Positions 9,591 to 17,519 of a stretch of DNA of 30,774 nucleotides are shown here, one piece after another. Source of the stretch: Verrucomicrobiales bacterium (GTDB lineage Bacteria; Verrucomicrobiota; Verrucomicrobiia; Verrucomicrobiales; DEV007). The stretch lies in the NCBI GenBank assembly GCA_013911195.1, contig JACETS010000007.1:1-30774 (forward strand), read 5' to 3'. Under the pieces are notes generated by a model. That model made no database searches. It was not told where the DNA came from and saw only the letters and a program-made list of their open reading frames with translations. Within the stretch, counting starts at the first letter, position 1. Every line of letters begins with the position of its first letter. The translations under genes were made by a program, and so were the position numbers.

Positions 9591-9643
9591 GATTGTCTTA
9601 TTTTTAAAATGTTCCTAAGAAATCTTTTAATGTTAATAGATTA

Positions 9644-10195
9644 TTATTCAGGTAAATCCCATTCGACCTCGGCAGTCTGAATGTTTCCAAATTTATCATC
9701 ATACTTAATATAACCTTCCTTAGCGCCAAATTCGTGGACAAGTTTAGTTACTTTGACATCATAACAGCAATACTCCGCTACCTCTCTACATTTACCTTCA
9801 CGCCACCACCTTATTGCATCTAGACCTTGAGCTGTTTTTCCAGCTCCTAAAGTCGCTGATGCAACGGAATCAAGTTTGATTCTGTGACCAATTTTTTCTT
9901 CTATGCTAACCATCAGATCGAGACTAATGCATTGGTCAGCCAACGAAAATGGATGGTAACCCTCCAGAACAGGATAATCGAAATTAATATGGTTAAAGCC
10001 TATAACCAGATCAGCAGAAGTAAGTTCTTTTATCAGCTCTTCAACTTTATGTTCAGGATAAGCAATATATCCATTAGATTTTGAACTGTAGGTAACACCA
10101 ACAGACATTCTCATATCTCCTTTGTTATTCCATCCCCCAACATCATTAGCTGAATGAATAGTCTCTAGATCAAAATAAACGTAATTTTTCGCCAT
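9644..10195 (-). CDS. Stand-alone DEDDy-type 3'-5' exonuclease domain protein
   Basis: At 183 residues this is a single RNase H-like exonuclease domain of the DnaQ/YprB type. ExoI is YFDLET with D9 and E11; ExoII is VIGFNHINFDYPVL with D73; ExoIII is EYCCYDVKVT, with Y142 and D146 in YxxxD spacing, so the DEDDy subclass. All four acidic positions and the tyrosine are present, so it is probably active on DNA or RNA 3' ends. There is no attached helicase or polymerase domain. In related proteins this domain is often fused to DEAD/DEAH helicases, so the partner is unknown here. The ATG at 10195 has no Shine-Dalgarno; the gene follows the GYF-RDD gene by 7 bases, so the two are very likely co-transcribed. 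Confidence 0.8.
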   Translation of the reverse strand: MAKNYVYFDLETIHSANDVGGWNNKGDMRMSVGVTYSSKSNGYIAYPEHKVEELIKELTSADLVIGFNHINFDYPVLEGYHPFSLADQCISLDLMVSIEEKIGHRIKLDSVASATLGAGKTAQGLDAIRWWREGKCREVAEYCCYDVKVTKLVHEFGAKEGYIKYDDKFGNIQTAEVEWDLPE

Positions 10196-10202
10196 TTTAT
10201 TT

Positions 10203-11039
10203 CTATGGTATTATTTGTTCTGGAGATAACAATAAGAGCCCAACTAAATTGTTGATTATAAAAATTGAAAAAATACCTGCAAAAATTCTTAATGCGTTTA
10301 GTTCGTTATGCGTCACCTCTATTTTCAGCCATCGGTCCCACTGAGTGATTCTTTTGTTTAATAAATAGATATATGAAATTATGGGGCAGATAATTAGGAA
10401 AGGAAAAATCCAAAATCCTAAGCCAAAAAATAGAACAAAAAAAGATCTTGTTAAGGCAGACAAGGGGTCAATTCTTTTTCCATTAATCTTGGATGTTTTT
10501 ATATTTAATATCCATTTTCCTAGTGTTGTAGAAAAAATCGATATTAGTAATGTCTCAGTAATTATCCAAGAAATGCAAATTGATAAAGTTATCAATACTA
10601 AGACACCAATTTCAGGTTGATCAGTTGACTCGCTGCTCAGCATTTTTTGCAGAGCATCAGGTCCCATCAGTTCATTAAGTTTTGACCTTCCTATGTAATT
10701 AGTTAGAAATAAAATTCCCAAAAAAATATTAATTGGAAAGTCGATTAATTTGGCCCATAACCTTATCCAGGGTTTTGCTTTGGAGAGATTTGGAGAAGGT
10801 TCAAGAATAGATTTTCTTTCTTCGCTGTTAATAATTATTGAATCACGGTCAGCTTCAGCAATTTCGATATCAATACTATTTCTAAAAGGTGGGCATTCTT
10901 TTAAAGGCTCCCATTTCGTCATCCCCTTGACCCATGCTAAAGTGCTTGTGTTAATTCTATCCTTACGAAGTAATTCTCTTACCTCGTAAATGCTCATCGG
11001 CCCAGTCTTTTTGCCATCAACTACTACGAATATTTCCAT
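10203..11039 (-). CDS. GYF_2 (DUF4339) and RDD domain membrane protein
   Basis: The protein has 278 residues. Residues 2-50 form a GYF_2 domain (VVVDGKKTGPMSIYEVRELL, then WVKGMTKWEPL), a cytoplasmic peptide-binding type module. A charged linker leads to an RDD transmembrane domain from about 88 to 245, with the characteristic Arg and Asp (R93 and D100 in KPWIRLWAKLID). Hydrophobic segments lie near 103-116, 146-172, 196-228 and 252-272. RDD proteins are poorly characterised; some are Na+/H+ antiporters, and GYF-RDD combinations are frequent in Planctomycetes and Verrucomicrobia. It starts a two-gene minus-strand unit with the exonuclease and is divergent from fbpA, sharing a 150-base intergenic region. 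Confidence 0.8.
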   Translation of the reverse strand: MEIFVVVDGKKTGPMSIYEVRELLRKDRINTSTLAWVKGMTKWEPLKECPPFRNSIDIEIAEADRDSIIINSEERKSILEPSPNLSKAKPWIRLWAKLIDFPINIFLGILFLTNYIGRSKLNELMGPDALQKMLSSESTDQPEIGVLVLITLSICISWIITETLLISIFSTTLGKWILNIKTSKINGKRIDPLSALTRSFFVLFFGLGFWIFPFLIICPIISYIYLLNKRITQWDRWLKIEVTHNELNALRIFAGIFSIFIINNLVGLLLLSPEQIIP

Positions 11040-11144
11040 GTATTTCTGTCTGATAGTTAATATGGATATTAAACTAAATCATTCAAAACGTTTAATTAAT
11101 GCTGTATTTCATATATGTTAATAAAATTCTAATGAAAAAACATT

Positions 11145-11173
11145 TTGATTTTTTTCACACTTTCATTTATTGA
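11145..11173 (+). promoter_or_regulatory. Possible fbpA promoter
   Basis: TTGATT (11145-11150) and TATTGA (11168-11173) are 17 bases apart and could be -35 and -10 elements. The -10 is a weak match but overlaps the Fur box, the usual place for repression. Transcription would then start near 11180, leaving only about 10 bases or fewer before the ATG. Tentative. Confidence 0.3.
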
Positions 11174-11196
11174 GAATTATTCTCAATAAATGAAAG
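11160..11196. repeat. 37-base palindrome spanning Fur box and fbpA start codon
   Basis: The left arm 11160-11177 and right arm 11179-11196 are exact reverse complements (18 of 18), centred on 11178. The fbpA ATG (11190-11192) is in the right arm. This is longer than a 15-19 base Fur site needs. Confidence 0.85.
11171..11185 (+). promoter_or_regulatory. Fur box upstream of fbpABC
   Basis: TGAGAATTATTCTCA is a perfect 7-1-7 inverted repeat and differs from the classic Fur consensus (TGATAATNATTATCA) at only two symmetrical positions. It lies 4 bases before the fbpA ATG. It is the core of a longer palindrome, 11160-11196, with 18-base perfect arms around the single base 11178. The site predicts repression of iron uptake by ferrous-loaded Fur. 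The consensus match is known biology; its use here is inferred. Confidence 0.8.
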
Positions 11197-12227
11197 CATT
11201 ATCAATAATCCTCAATTTCGTACCCGTTCACCTCTTTATATCTTTAGGGGTATTCAACATTTTGCCGGTTGGAGCTCAAGAAGTTACTCTTTACTCTCAT
11301 AGGCATTATGAGGCCGATGAAGAACTCTATGATAAATTCACCAAAGATACGGGAATAAAAGTGAATGTCGTTAAGGCTTCAGCCGACGCACTTATTGAAC
11401 GAATTAAAGCTGAGGGTAAGGAATCACCCGCAGATTTACTTATTGCTGCAGATGCTGGGCGACTCGTTAGGGCTCAAGATGCTGGTGTATTACAAGCTGC
11501 AACCAGTTCCAAGCTAGATAAGCAAGTACCAAAAAATATGAGAGATGCAGCTGGTCATTGGTATGGTTTTACCGTGAGATCTCGTGTGCTCATATACTCA
11601 AAAGATCGTGTCAAACCTTCTCAGTTGAGTACTTATGAGGACTTGGCTGATCCCAAATGGAAAGGAAAACTTTTGGCACGCTCTTCTTCCAATATATATA
11701 ATCAATCTCTTTTGGCATCCATTATTGCCAATAATGGCAAGTCAGAGGCCGCTAAGTGGGCTGCTGCAGTGCGTAAGAATATGGCAAGACCACCAGAAGG
11801 CAGTGATCGTGATCAGATGAGAGCCGTTGCCGCAGGTATTGGTGATGTTGCTATTGCAAATACATATTATGTTGGACTATTGGTTAACTCGTCTAACCCA
11901 AAGGATCGTGAAGTTGCAGAAAAAGTTGGAGTGTTTTTTCCTAACCAAAAAGGAAGAGGATCGCATATAAATATTAGTGGTGGGGGAGTAGTAAAGTGGT
12001 CAAAAAACAAAGCCAATGCTATCAAGCTTCTTGAGTTTTTGACTGGTTCAGAAGCCCAGAGCACGTTTCCCGTGACAACGTATGAATTTCCTTTGGAAGT
12101 TTCTTCCACAGATTCTTCATTGCTTAAATCTTGGGGAAAATTTAAAGCTGATTCATTATCAATTTCACAATTAGGAAAATTAAATTCTGAGGCTGTTAAG
12201 ATTTTCACACTAGCTAATTGGAAATAA
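11190..12227 (+). CDS. fbpA: Ferric iron ABC transporter substrate-binding protein
   Basis: This is a periplasmic Fe(III)-binding protein of the FbpA/FutA family, 345 residues. A signal peptide covers about residues 1-30 (LPVGAQ, then EVTLYSHRHY). The metal-site hallmarks are present: the HRHY segment with H39 and Y40, Y170, and the twin tyrosines Y226-Y227 in IANTYYVGLL. KFTKDTGIKVNVV and WYGFTVRSRVLIYSKDR are also typical. No other start gives a complete signal peptide, so the ATG inside the Fur palindrome is kept although there is no Shine-Dalgarno; a leaderless or nearly leaderless mRNA is possible. The permease and ATPase follow on the same strand, making a full uptake system under iron control. 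Confidence 0.95.
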   Translation: MKALSIILNFVPVHLFISLGVFNILPVGAQEVTLYSHRHYEADEELYDKFTKDTGIKVNVVKASADALIERIKAEGKESPADLLIAADAGRLVRAQDAGVLQAATSSKLDKQVPKNMRDAAGHWYGFTVRSRVLIYSKDRVKPSQLSTYEDLADPKWKGKLLARSSSNIYNQSLLASIIANNGKSEAAKWAAAVRKNMARPPEGSDRDQMRAVAAGIGDVAIANTYYVGLLVNSSNPKDREVAEKVGVFFPNQKGRGSHINISGGGVVKWSKNKANAIKLLEFLTGSEAQSTFPVTTYEFPLEVSSTDSSLLKSWGKFKADSLSISQLGKLNSEAVKIFTLANWK

Positions 12228-12304
12228 TTCTTATCATCACAAATTAAATTCCCCTCATTGCTCAGTTAAGTTTTATGCTTTAGGCTACCAACCTTTTCTT
12301 GGTT

Positions 12305-13969
12305 ATGCCTGGAGGACTCAAAGATATAAATACTCAAAGAATCTCATCTTTTTGGTGGTGGCTTGCTGCTGCTACTATTGCTATCGTTCTTTTTTCTCCG
12401 CTTACTGTTATTCTTTCCTCATTTTTTGAAGCACCGGGAGAGGGCTGGGATCTTATATCAGAGCACCTCCTCTTTGAATATATATCAGGCACATTAATTA
12501 TGATTGTTGGTGTCGGGATTACTGTCCTTGTTTTCGGAGTTGGTTCGGCATGGATAATTACTGTTTGGGACTTCCCCTTTAAGAGGTTTTTTTCTCTTGC
12601 GCTAATGATGCCAATGGCAATTCCAACTTATGTCATGGCCTTTGCTTATTCGTTTGTTAAGTATGATATTCGAGATCCATTTATGCTTTTAATTAAAGAA
12701 AGATGGGGTGCTTCGGTCATGTCGAATTCGACTGAAGTATTTAATTACGGTTTAGCTATTTTGATTCTTTCCTTTGCTCTTTATCCATATGTTTATGTAG
12801 CAGCTAGGGTTGGCTTTTCAGAAATTTCTGGAGCTTATATTGAAAATTCAAGGTTATTAGGACGTGGCTTATTTCGTAGTGTTTTTAGTGTTGGATTACC
12901 ATTAGCTCGACCCGCAATTGTTGGTGGGCTTTTGTTAGCTCTTCTCGAGGTGATGAATGAGTATGGAGCAATGACCTTCTATGGTATCGAAACGTTAACT
13001 ACAGGTATCTTTGTAAGCTGGACTGATCTGGGAGATAAAGATTCTGCAATACGTTTAGCTGCAATAGCTATGGTTTTTGTTCTTTTGATTATCGTTTTAG
13101 AACGATTATTGAGAGGTCGAGCCAAGTTTCATGCACATAGATCTTCGAGCAATAATTTATCCACACCTACGCGAACAACTTTTGGGGCGTTCTTAGCTTT
13201 TCTTTGTTGCCTTTTACTTTTTCTATTATCATTTGCGCTTCCAATTTCTAATTTGATTATCAATGCATTTAGAGGTTGGGGTAAAAGTAATATTTCAAAT
13301 TTAGTTCAGGGACCATTAGTTGACAGCTTTTTAGTTTCTTCGGTAGGCTGTATTGGAATAGTCGTTGCAGCATTGATTGTATCCTATGCATCAAGATTAT
13401 TTCCCTCCTTTTTTATGAAAACTTTAACTAAGTTATGCATGCTGGGCTATGCTGTTCCTGGAGCCGTTGTTGCAATTTCGATACTGATATATTTTTCAGG
13501 TATGGGAAAATTTATCAGTGAGTACTTTGGGATTGGCTCACTTACATCGCTGATGTTCACTTTGACTCCTGCAGGATTGATAATTGCCTATTTTGTAAGA
13601 TTTATGACCCCTGCTTTGGCACCGATTGAAGCAGGTATGACAAGAATCAATGTCAATATGGATGAGGCGTCCTCGATGCTTGGCAGGTCTAGTTGGGGGA
13701 ATTTCTTTAATATCCATCTACCTCTTCTTAGGTTTCCTCTTCTCGGAGCCATGATAGTGTTATTTGTAGATATCTTGAAGGAGTTACCACTTACTCTTGT
13801 TCTCAGGCCTCCAAATATTGAAACGCTTGCAACTACTTCATATGGCTTAATTCAAAAAGAAGAAAGGATAGTTGATGGTTCCTTTCCTGCTTTAGTTTTA
13901 GTCTTAACCGGGACTTTGGGTGTCTTGGCTTTACATCTTTTGATTCGTAAACGAATAATTAAAGAATAA
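12305..13969 (+). CDS. fbpB: Ferric iron ABC transporter permease (fused double permease)
   Basis: This is an inner-membrane permease with two BPD_transp_1 halves in one chain, 554 residues and about 12 membrane segments, as usual for FbpB. Each half has an EAA-type loop that docks the ATPase: one near residues 171-206 (IENSRLLGRGLFRSVFSVGL) and one near 460-495 (MDEASSMLGRSSWGNFFNIH). The ATG at 12305 is chosen; a TTG two codons upstream at 12299 is possible, and neither has a Shine-Dalgarno. It begins 77 bases after fbpA. That gap contains AACC-7-GGTT just before the start but nothing convincing as a terminator, so co-transcription with fbpA is likely. Confidence 0.93.
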   Translation: MPGGLKDINTQRISSFWWWLAAATIAIVLFSPLTVILSSFFEAPGEGWDLISEHLLFEYISGTLIMIVGVGITVLVFGVGSAWIITVWDFPFKRFFSLALMMPMAIPTYVMAFAYSFVKYDIRDPFMLLIKERWGASVMSNSTEVFNYGLAILILSFALYPYVYVAARVGFSEISGAYIENSRLLGRGLFRSVFSVGLPLARPAIVGGLLLALLEVMNEYGAMTFYGIETLTTGIFVSWTDLGDKDSAIRLAAIAMVFVLLIIVLERLLRGRAKFHAHRSSSNNLSTPTRTTFGAFLAFLCCLLLFLLSFALPISNLIINAFRGWGKSNISNLVQGPLVDSFLVSSVGCIGIVVAALIVSYASRLFPSFFMKTLTKLCMLGYAVPGAVVAISILIYFSGMGKFISEYFGIGSLTSLMFTLTPAGLIIAYFVRFMTPALAPIEAGMTRINVNMDEASSMLGRSSWGNFFNIHLPLLRFPLLGAMIVLFVDILKELPLTLVLRPPNIETLATTSYGLIQKEERIVDGSFPALVLVLTGTLGVLALHLLIRKRIIKE

Positions 13970-13973
13970 TCAG

Positions 13974-14993
13974 ATGTCGAAATCGCTTCGAGTACAGGAA
14001 ATTACTAAATGCTTTTCAAGGGCGGATAAGCCCGCGCTTGAAAAGGTTTCCATCTCTCTTTCTGATGGTGATATCATGGCTCTGGTCGGCGAAAGTGGAA
14101 GCGGAAAGACCACTCTTTTGAGAATAATTGCCGGTTTAGAGAATCCCGATAGTGGTTTGGTCGAAATTAATGGTGAGATTGCTTGGAGCTCTGAAACAAA
14201 AACTTTATTACCTGAGCAACGAAATATAGGATTTGTATTTCAGGATTATGCTCTTTTTCCTCACTTAACCATAAAGAATAATATTCTATATGGTTTGCAT
14301 AAGATACACCCTAAAAATGAGAGATTAGAACGGTTCAATGAAATTATTTCTTTGACTGGTCTTGAGAATCTTGAGAACAGGTTTCCGCATGAGCTTTCTG
14401 GTGGCCAACAGCAGCGAGTTGCTTTAGCTAGAGCGCTTGCGCCAAAGCCAAATTTCATATTACTTGATGAGCCATTTAGTAATCTTGATCCTGTCCGAAA
14501 AGATTCTTTGCGAGACGAACTTAGATCAGTGGTTAAAGAAAGTGGTGTCTCGGCTTTAATTGTAACTCATGATACCCGTGACGCTCTATCTGTTGCGGAT
14601 ACTTTGGCAGTTTTAAAAGAAGGTAATCTTGAGCAAGTTGGAAGTCCGGAAAGGGTCTATTTTCACTCGACGAGCGAATATACTGCTAGTCTTTTTGGAA
14701 AAGTGAATCGTATTCCTTGCCAACTGTTTAAGGGTGAGGGTGCACCAAATGAGTCCACAGATATTCTAGTAAGGCCTGCCGATTTGGAGATAACTAAAGA
14801 TCCTTCCGGTGATGTACATATTGTCGGAAAAGTGATAGCGAATAATTTTCGGGGTGATTTTCATGAAGTGACTTTAGAATGTAAGGAATCGCTACCTGAG
14901 TCTGAAAACGTAACTCATGTGAGTATTTATGTTGGGCCAGAACGTAAATTGCAGTTGGGTGACACTGTAACAGTAAGAAGACTTAAGAGATAG
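13974..14993 (+). CDS. fbpC: Ferric iron ABC transporter ATP-binding protein
   Basis: This is the ATPase subunit, 339 residues. Walker A GESGSGKTT is at 39-47 (K45), the Q-loop FQDYALFPH near 89-97, the signature LSGGQQQRVALARAL at 141-155, Walker B FILLDEP with D165-E166, and the switch histidine H199 in VTHD. The C-terminal 110 residues (from about 230; ILVRPADLEI near 268) are the TOBE-like regulatory domain seen in FbpC and other CUT1-type ATPases. The start lies 4 bases after the fbpB stop, so translation is probably coupled. There is no terminator immediately after the stop; the first strong one is 197 bases downstream. Confidence 0.95.
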   Translation: MSKSLRVQEITKCFSRADKPALEKVSISLSDGDIMALVGESGSGKTTLLRIIAGLENPDSGLVEINGEIAWSSETKTLLPEQRNIGFVFQDYALFPHLTIKNNILYGLHKIHPKNERLERFNEIISLTGLENLENRFPHELSGGQQQRVALARALAPKPNFILLDEPFSNLDPVRKDSLRDELRSVVKESGVSALIVTHDTRDALSVADTLAVLKEGNLEQVGSPERVYFHSTSEYTASLFGKVNRIPCQLFKGEGAPNESTDILVRPADLEITKDPSGDVHIVGKVIANNFRGDFHEVTLECKESLPESENVTHVSIYVGPERKLQLGDTVTVRRLKR

Positions 14994-15190
14994 AGTGATA
15001 TACAGGCTGATTTTTTAAAATTAGTTAAAATCGGATCAGTATATGGCATTACGGCGGTAGCAGGCTTAGAGTTTTTATCTAATATAAAACAACTCTTGAT
15101 TGAATAATTCCTTTTGGGAAATAGGAAGAATTAAACAAGTATAAAACTTATGCCCTAAGTTTAAAGTAGCGGTTATTCTTCGGGTTTCTG
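14994..15190 (+). other. Non-coding segment between fbpC and its terminator
   Basis: No plausible ORF is present: the ATGs here run into stops within a few codons. Two small stem-loops are visible, an AT-rich one at 15007-15034 (8 bp with one G-T pair) and a perfect 7-bp stem with a 5-base loop at 15144-15162 (AAACTTA and TAAGTTT around TGCCC). A TATAAA lies at 15140-15145, but no well-spaced -35 partner. It could be a long fbpC 3' UTR or a small RNA ending at the terminator. I cannot match it to a known RNA family. Confidence 0.4.
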
Positions 15191-15235
15191 GGGAAGTGGC
15201 TATTAGTTAGTGCAAAATAGCTACTTCCCTTTTTT
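15191..15235 (+). terminator. Rho-independent terminator
   Basis: The 14-base arms 15191-15204 and 15216-15229 (GGGAAGTGGCTATT and AATAGCTACTTCCC) pair fully with one G-U, around an 11-base loop, followed by six T. The T-run is on the plus side only, so it stops fbp-direction transcription. The minus-strand protease gene ends 14 bases away, but in that direction no T-run follows the stem. Confidence 0.88.
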
Positions 15236-15249
15236 AATATCATAAAAGA

Positions 15250-17475
15250 TTAATTAAGTCTGTTATAGAGTTCTCTGATTCTTTCAATCCGAATTCCTTC
15301 GGGTTCCATTTCTAAAAGCCATTCCAAATCTTTCTTAGCATCATCTTTTTGATCCAATTGAATAAAAAGTATAGACCGACTTAGTCTTTCTTGAGAATCT
15401 TTTGGATCAATTGCAATTAGAAGATCAACATAATTCAGAGCACTTTGATATTCTTTATTATCTATAGAAATACCTTTCAAATTATAAAGCATTCTCTGAA
15501 TAATTGATTTGTTATCAGCTGCTTTATAATCATTAGCATTCATAGTGATATCATATTCTTTAACTATAGCATCAGCATCAGCTTTGGTAATAGGTTTTCC
15601 ATTGTCAAACGGGTCAATTATTTTGCGATTGCCATTATTATTGTAGAAGACGACAAAATGACCTGGGAGTCCGAGCCCTTGCATTTTTAATCCTATGCGT
15701 TCAGCCAATTCTATATATATAATTGATAGGGTTATTGGAATTCCTTCTCTATCATCTAAAACTTCATTCAGGTAACTGTTAGATTGATTGTAATAATCAG
15801 TACGACTTCCATGATAGCCGTTATCTTTAAATAGGTACTTGCTTATCAAAGCTACTTTGGCTTCTATGTCTGTGTTGTTTTTAATCTTAGACAATAGGTC
15901 CTCTCCCATTCTTTCTATTTCACTGTGATAGGCATCAATATCAATTTCTTGGTTGTCATATTTCGCAAGAAGTAGAGCACATAGAGCAAGATCGGAATCG
16001 TTCTCTTTGTTTAATTCTTCAAGAATTTCATATGTTATTTTTTCTCTATGAACTTTGTCGTTTAATTTTTCTAGAGAAGTAATTGAGATTTCTAGGTTTT
16101 TGATTTTTTTATTAATAAGTGCTTGGGCTGTTAGAGCTTCTTTATTAAGGTTTTTGATAGCTGACTCATCCTTATTATTATCCAAGAAAAGACTGATATT
16201 TTTATTTATATCTTTAATAATTTCAGGGGAAGGTTCTTTTGTAGAAAGGTCTTTGCCTAATTTAAAATTCTTAAACGTAGCCTCCGTATCTCTAAATTTA
16301 GCAAGCCCCACTTTTCCATTACGAAGAATTTTGTCTTTGATTTCGAATAGTTTTTGGTTGTTTAAAAAAGTTAATATTGATTCTTCTTCAACTCTAATTC
16401 TGACAGTATTCCATTCTCCTTTTTCATATAATTCCGAGTCGGTTTCATTTAAAATAGACCAAGAAAAGACATCGGGCCCCTCAAATCGGGTAAGTCTCAA
16501 TTTTCCTCCACTTGGATAAAATCCATAATGTTGGTCATTTTCATTTGCTTCAAATATTAAACCTGCTGCGCCACTCTCGTTATTTAATTTCACATCAACC
16601 TTAACTTCATATGGAATTTTAGGTGTTTCTTTCTCATATACACATAGTGCGCGCCCTCCAAAACCAGAACCTTTTTCTTTTACGCTAATTCTCCCTGCTC
16701 TTTGGCGCCAATCGGCTCCCATTTTAGTTTTCCAAATAGCAGAATTTAATTTCCCAATAGTTAGCCAATTATCCATTGTTACTGGGTTAGGGGCATTTTT
16801 TATTTTGATTAAATTTTCTATTGGAATAGCAAACCCAAGATTTTCGGTTATTGCTGATTTCATATTAAGAATACCACACACATTACCCTTATCATTCATC
16901 AGTGGTCCTCCACTATTACCTGGCTCTATTGGAATAGCTATTTGGATAAGTGATTGGTTGTCAATTTTTCTTATGCCGGAAATTATTCCCCGAACAATGC
17001 TGAATTCAAGGCCCTGTGGATTACCCATGGCAATGACCTCTGCTCCTTGTTCAGGAATTTGAGTGCTTTCAACTTGTAATGGCTTCAGGTCTTTTGCGTT
17101 TATTTTTAGAATGGCCAGATCTAACTTGCGATCTGATGCGAAAATCTGCTCAACCTTATATTCATTTCCGTCATCAAAGCGGACTTTTATTAATCTTGAA
17201 TCACCAATAACATGAGCACATGTGGCAATTAGTCCGTTCTCACTAATGACAAACCCGGTGCCTGTGCCAACTATATTTCCTTCTCGGCCTTCTTGGGTGA
17301 CTACCACTATTGAAGGGCGAATTTTTTTTGCCATCAAGGCTATGTCCTTTGGTAATTCTTTATTCGGATTTACCAAATCTAATTCAGAAGAATCCTTTTC
17401 TTCACTTTCAACTCGAAAAAGTAATAATACAGATACAAAGAGAATGCTTTTCAAGTAAGCCGTAGTTTTACCCAT
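15250..17475 (-). CDS. HtrA-like serine protease fused to LamG-like, SirB1-like and TPR regions
   Basis: The protein has 741 residues with an N-terminal signal or anchor (8-21, LKSILFVSVLLLF). Residues 45-225 are a trypsin-2/HtrA protease with intact triad H88 (CAHVIG), D119 (KLDLAILKI) and S188 (EPGNSGGPL). Residues 235-410 resemble a concanavalin-like (LamG or DUF1080-type) sandwich (AAGLIFEANENDQHYGFYPS). After a charged helical linker, 545-645 match SirB1/transglutaminase-core2 proteins (DYYNQSNSYLNEVL, REGIPITLSIIYIELAERIG, GLPGHFVVF with H606), then TPR-like repeats 660-741. No PDZ domain follows the protease, unlike DegP. A periplasmic quality-control or binding role is an inference; the SirB1-like part keeps its His but no obvious catalytic Cys. 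It is last in the ftsK-direction gene run, 44 bases after the DAHP synthase gene. Confidence 0.82.
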   Translation of the reverse strand: MGKTTAYLKSILFVSVLLLFRVESEEKDSSELDLVNPNKELPKDIALMAKKIRPSIVVVTQEGREGNIVGTGTGFVISENGLIATCAHVIGDSRLIKVRFDDGNEYKVEQIFASDRKLDLAILKINAKDLKPLQVESTQIPEQGAEVIAMGNPQGLEFSIVRGIISGIRKIDNQSLIQIAIPIEPGNSGGPLMNDKGNVCGILNMKSAITENLGFAIPIENLIKIKNAPNPVTMDNWLTIGKLNSAIWKTKMGADWRQRAGRISVKEKGSGFGGRALCVYEKETPKIPYEVKVDVKLNNESGAAGLIFEANENDQHYGFYPSGGKLRLTRFEGPDVFSWSILNETDSELYEKGEWNTVRIRVEEESILTFLNNQKLFEIKDKILRNGKVGLAKFRDTEATFKNFKLGKDLSTKEPSPEIIKDINKNISLFLDNNKDESAIKNLNKEALTAQALINKKIKNLEISITSLEKLNDKVHREKITYEILEELNKENDSDLALCALLLAKYDNQEIDIDAYHSEIERMGEDLLSKIKNNTDIEAKVALISKYLFKDNGYHGSRTDYYNQSNSYLNEVLDDREGIPITLSIIYIELAERIGLKMQGLGLPGHFVVFYNNNGNRKIIDPFDNGKPITKADADAIVKEYDITMNANDYKAADNKSIIQRMLYNLKGISIDNKEYQSALNYVDLLIAIDPKDSQERLSRSILFIQLDQKDDAKKDLEWLLEMEPEGIRIERIRELYNRLN

Positions 17476-17519
17476 AAATGGATAATAAACTACCTAATTA
17501 AGTTGTGCGAGAAGTTTAC

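Noticed and set aside
14994..15190. tRNA, tmRNA, SRP RNA or 6S RNA after fbpC.
   Set aside because: No T-loop motif, CCA end, SRP tetraloop motif or long 6S-like stem was found.
16055..16519. A 154-codon open frame on the plus strand within the protease gene, and similar antisense frames within fbpA and ftsK.
   Set aside because: They lie opposite well-supported coding sequence, show no domain or start signal, and reflect codon bias of the true gene.
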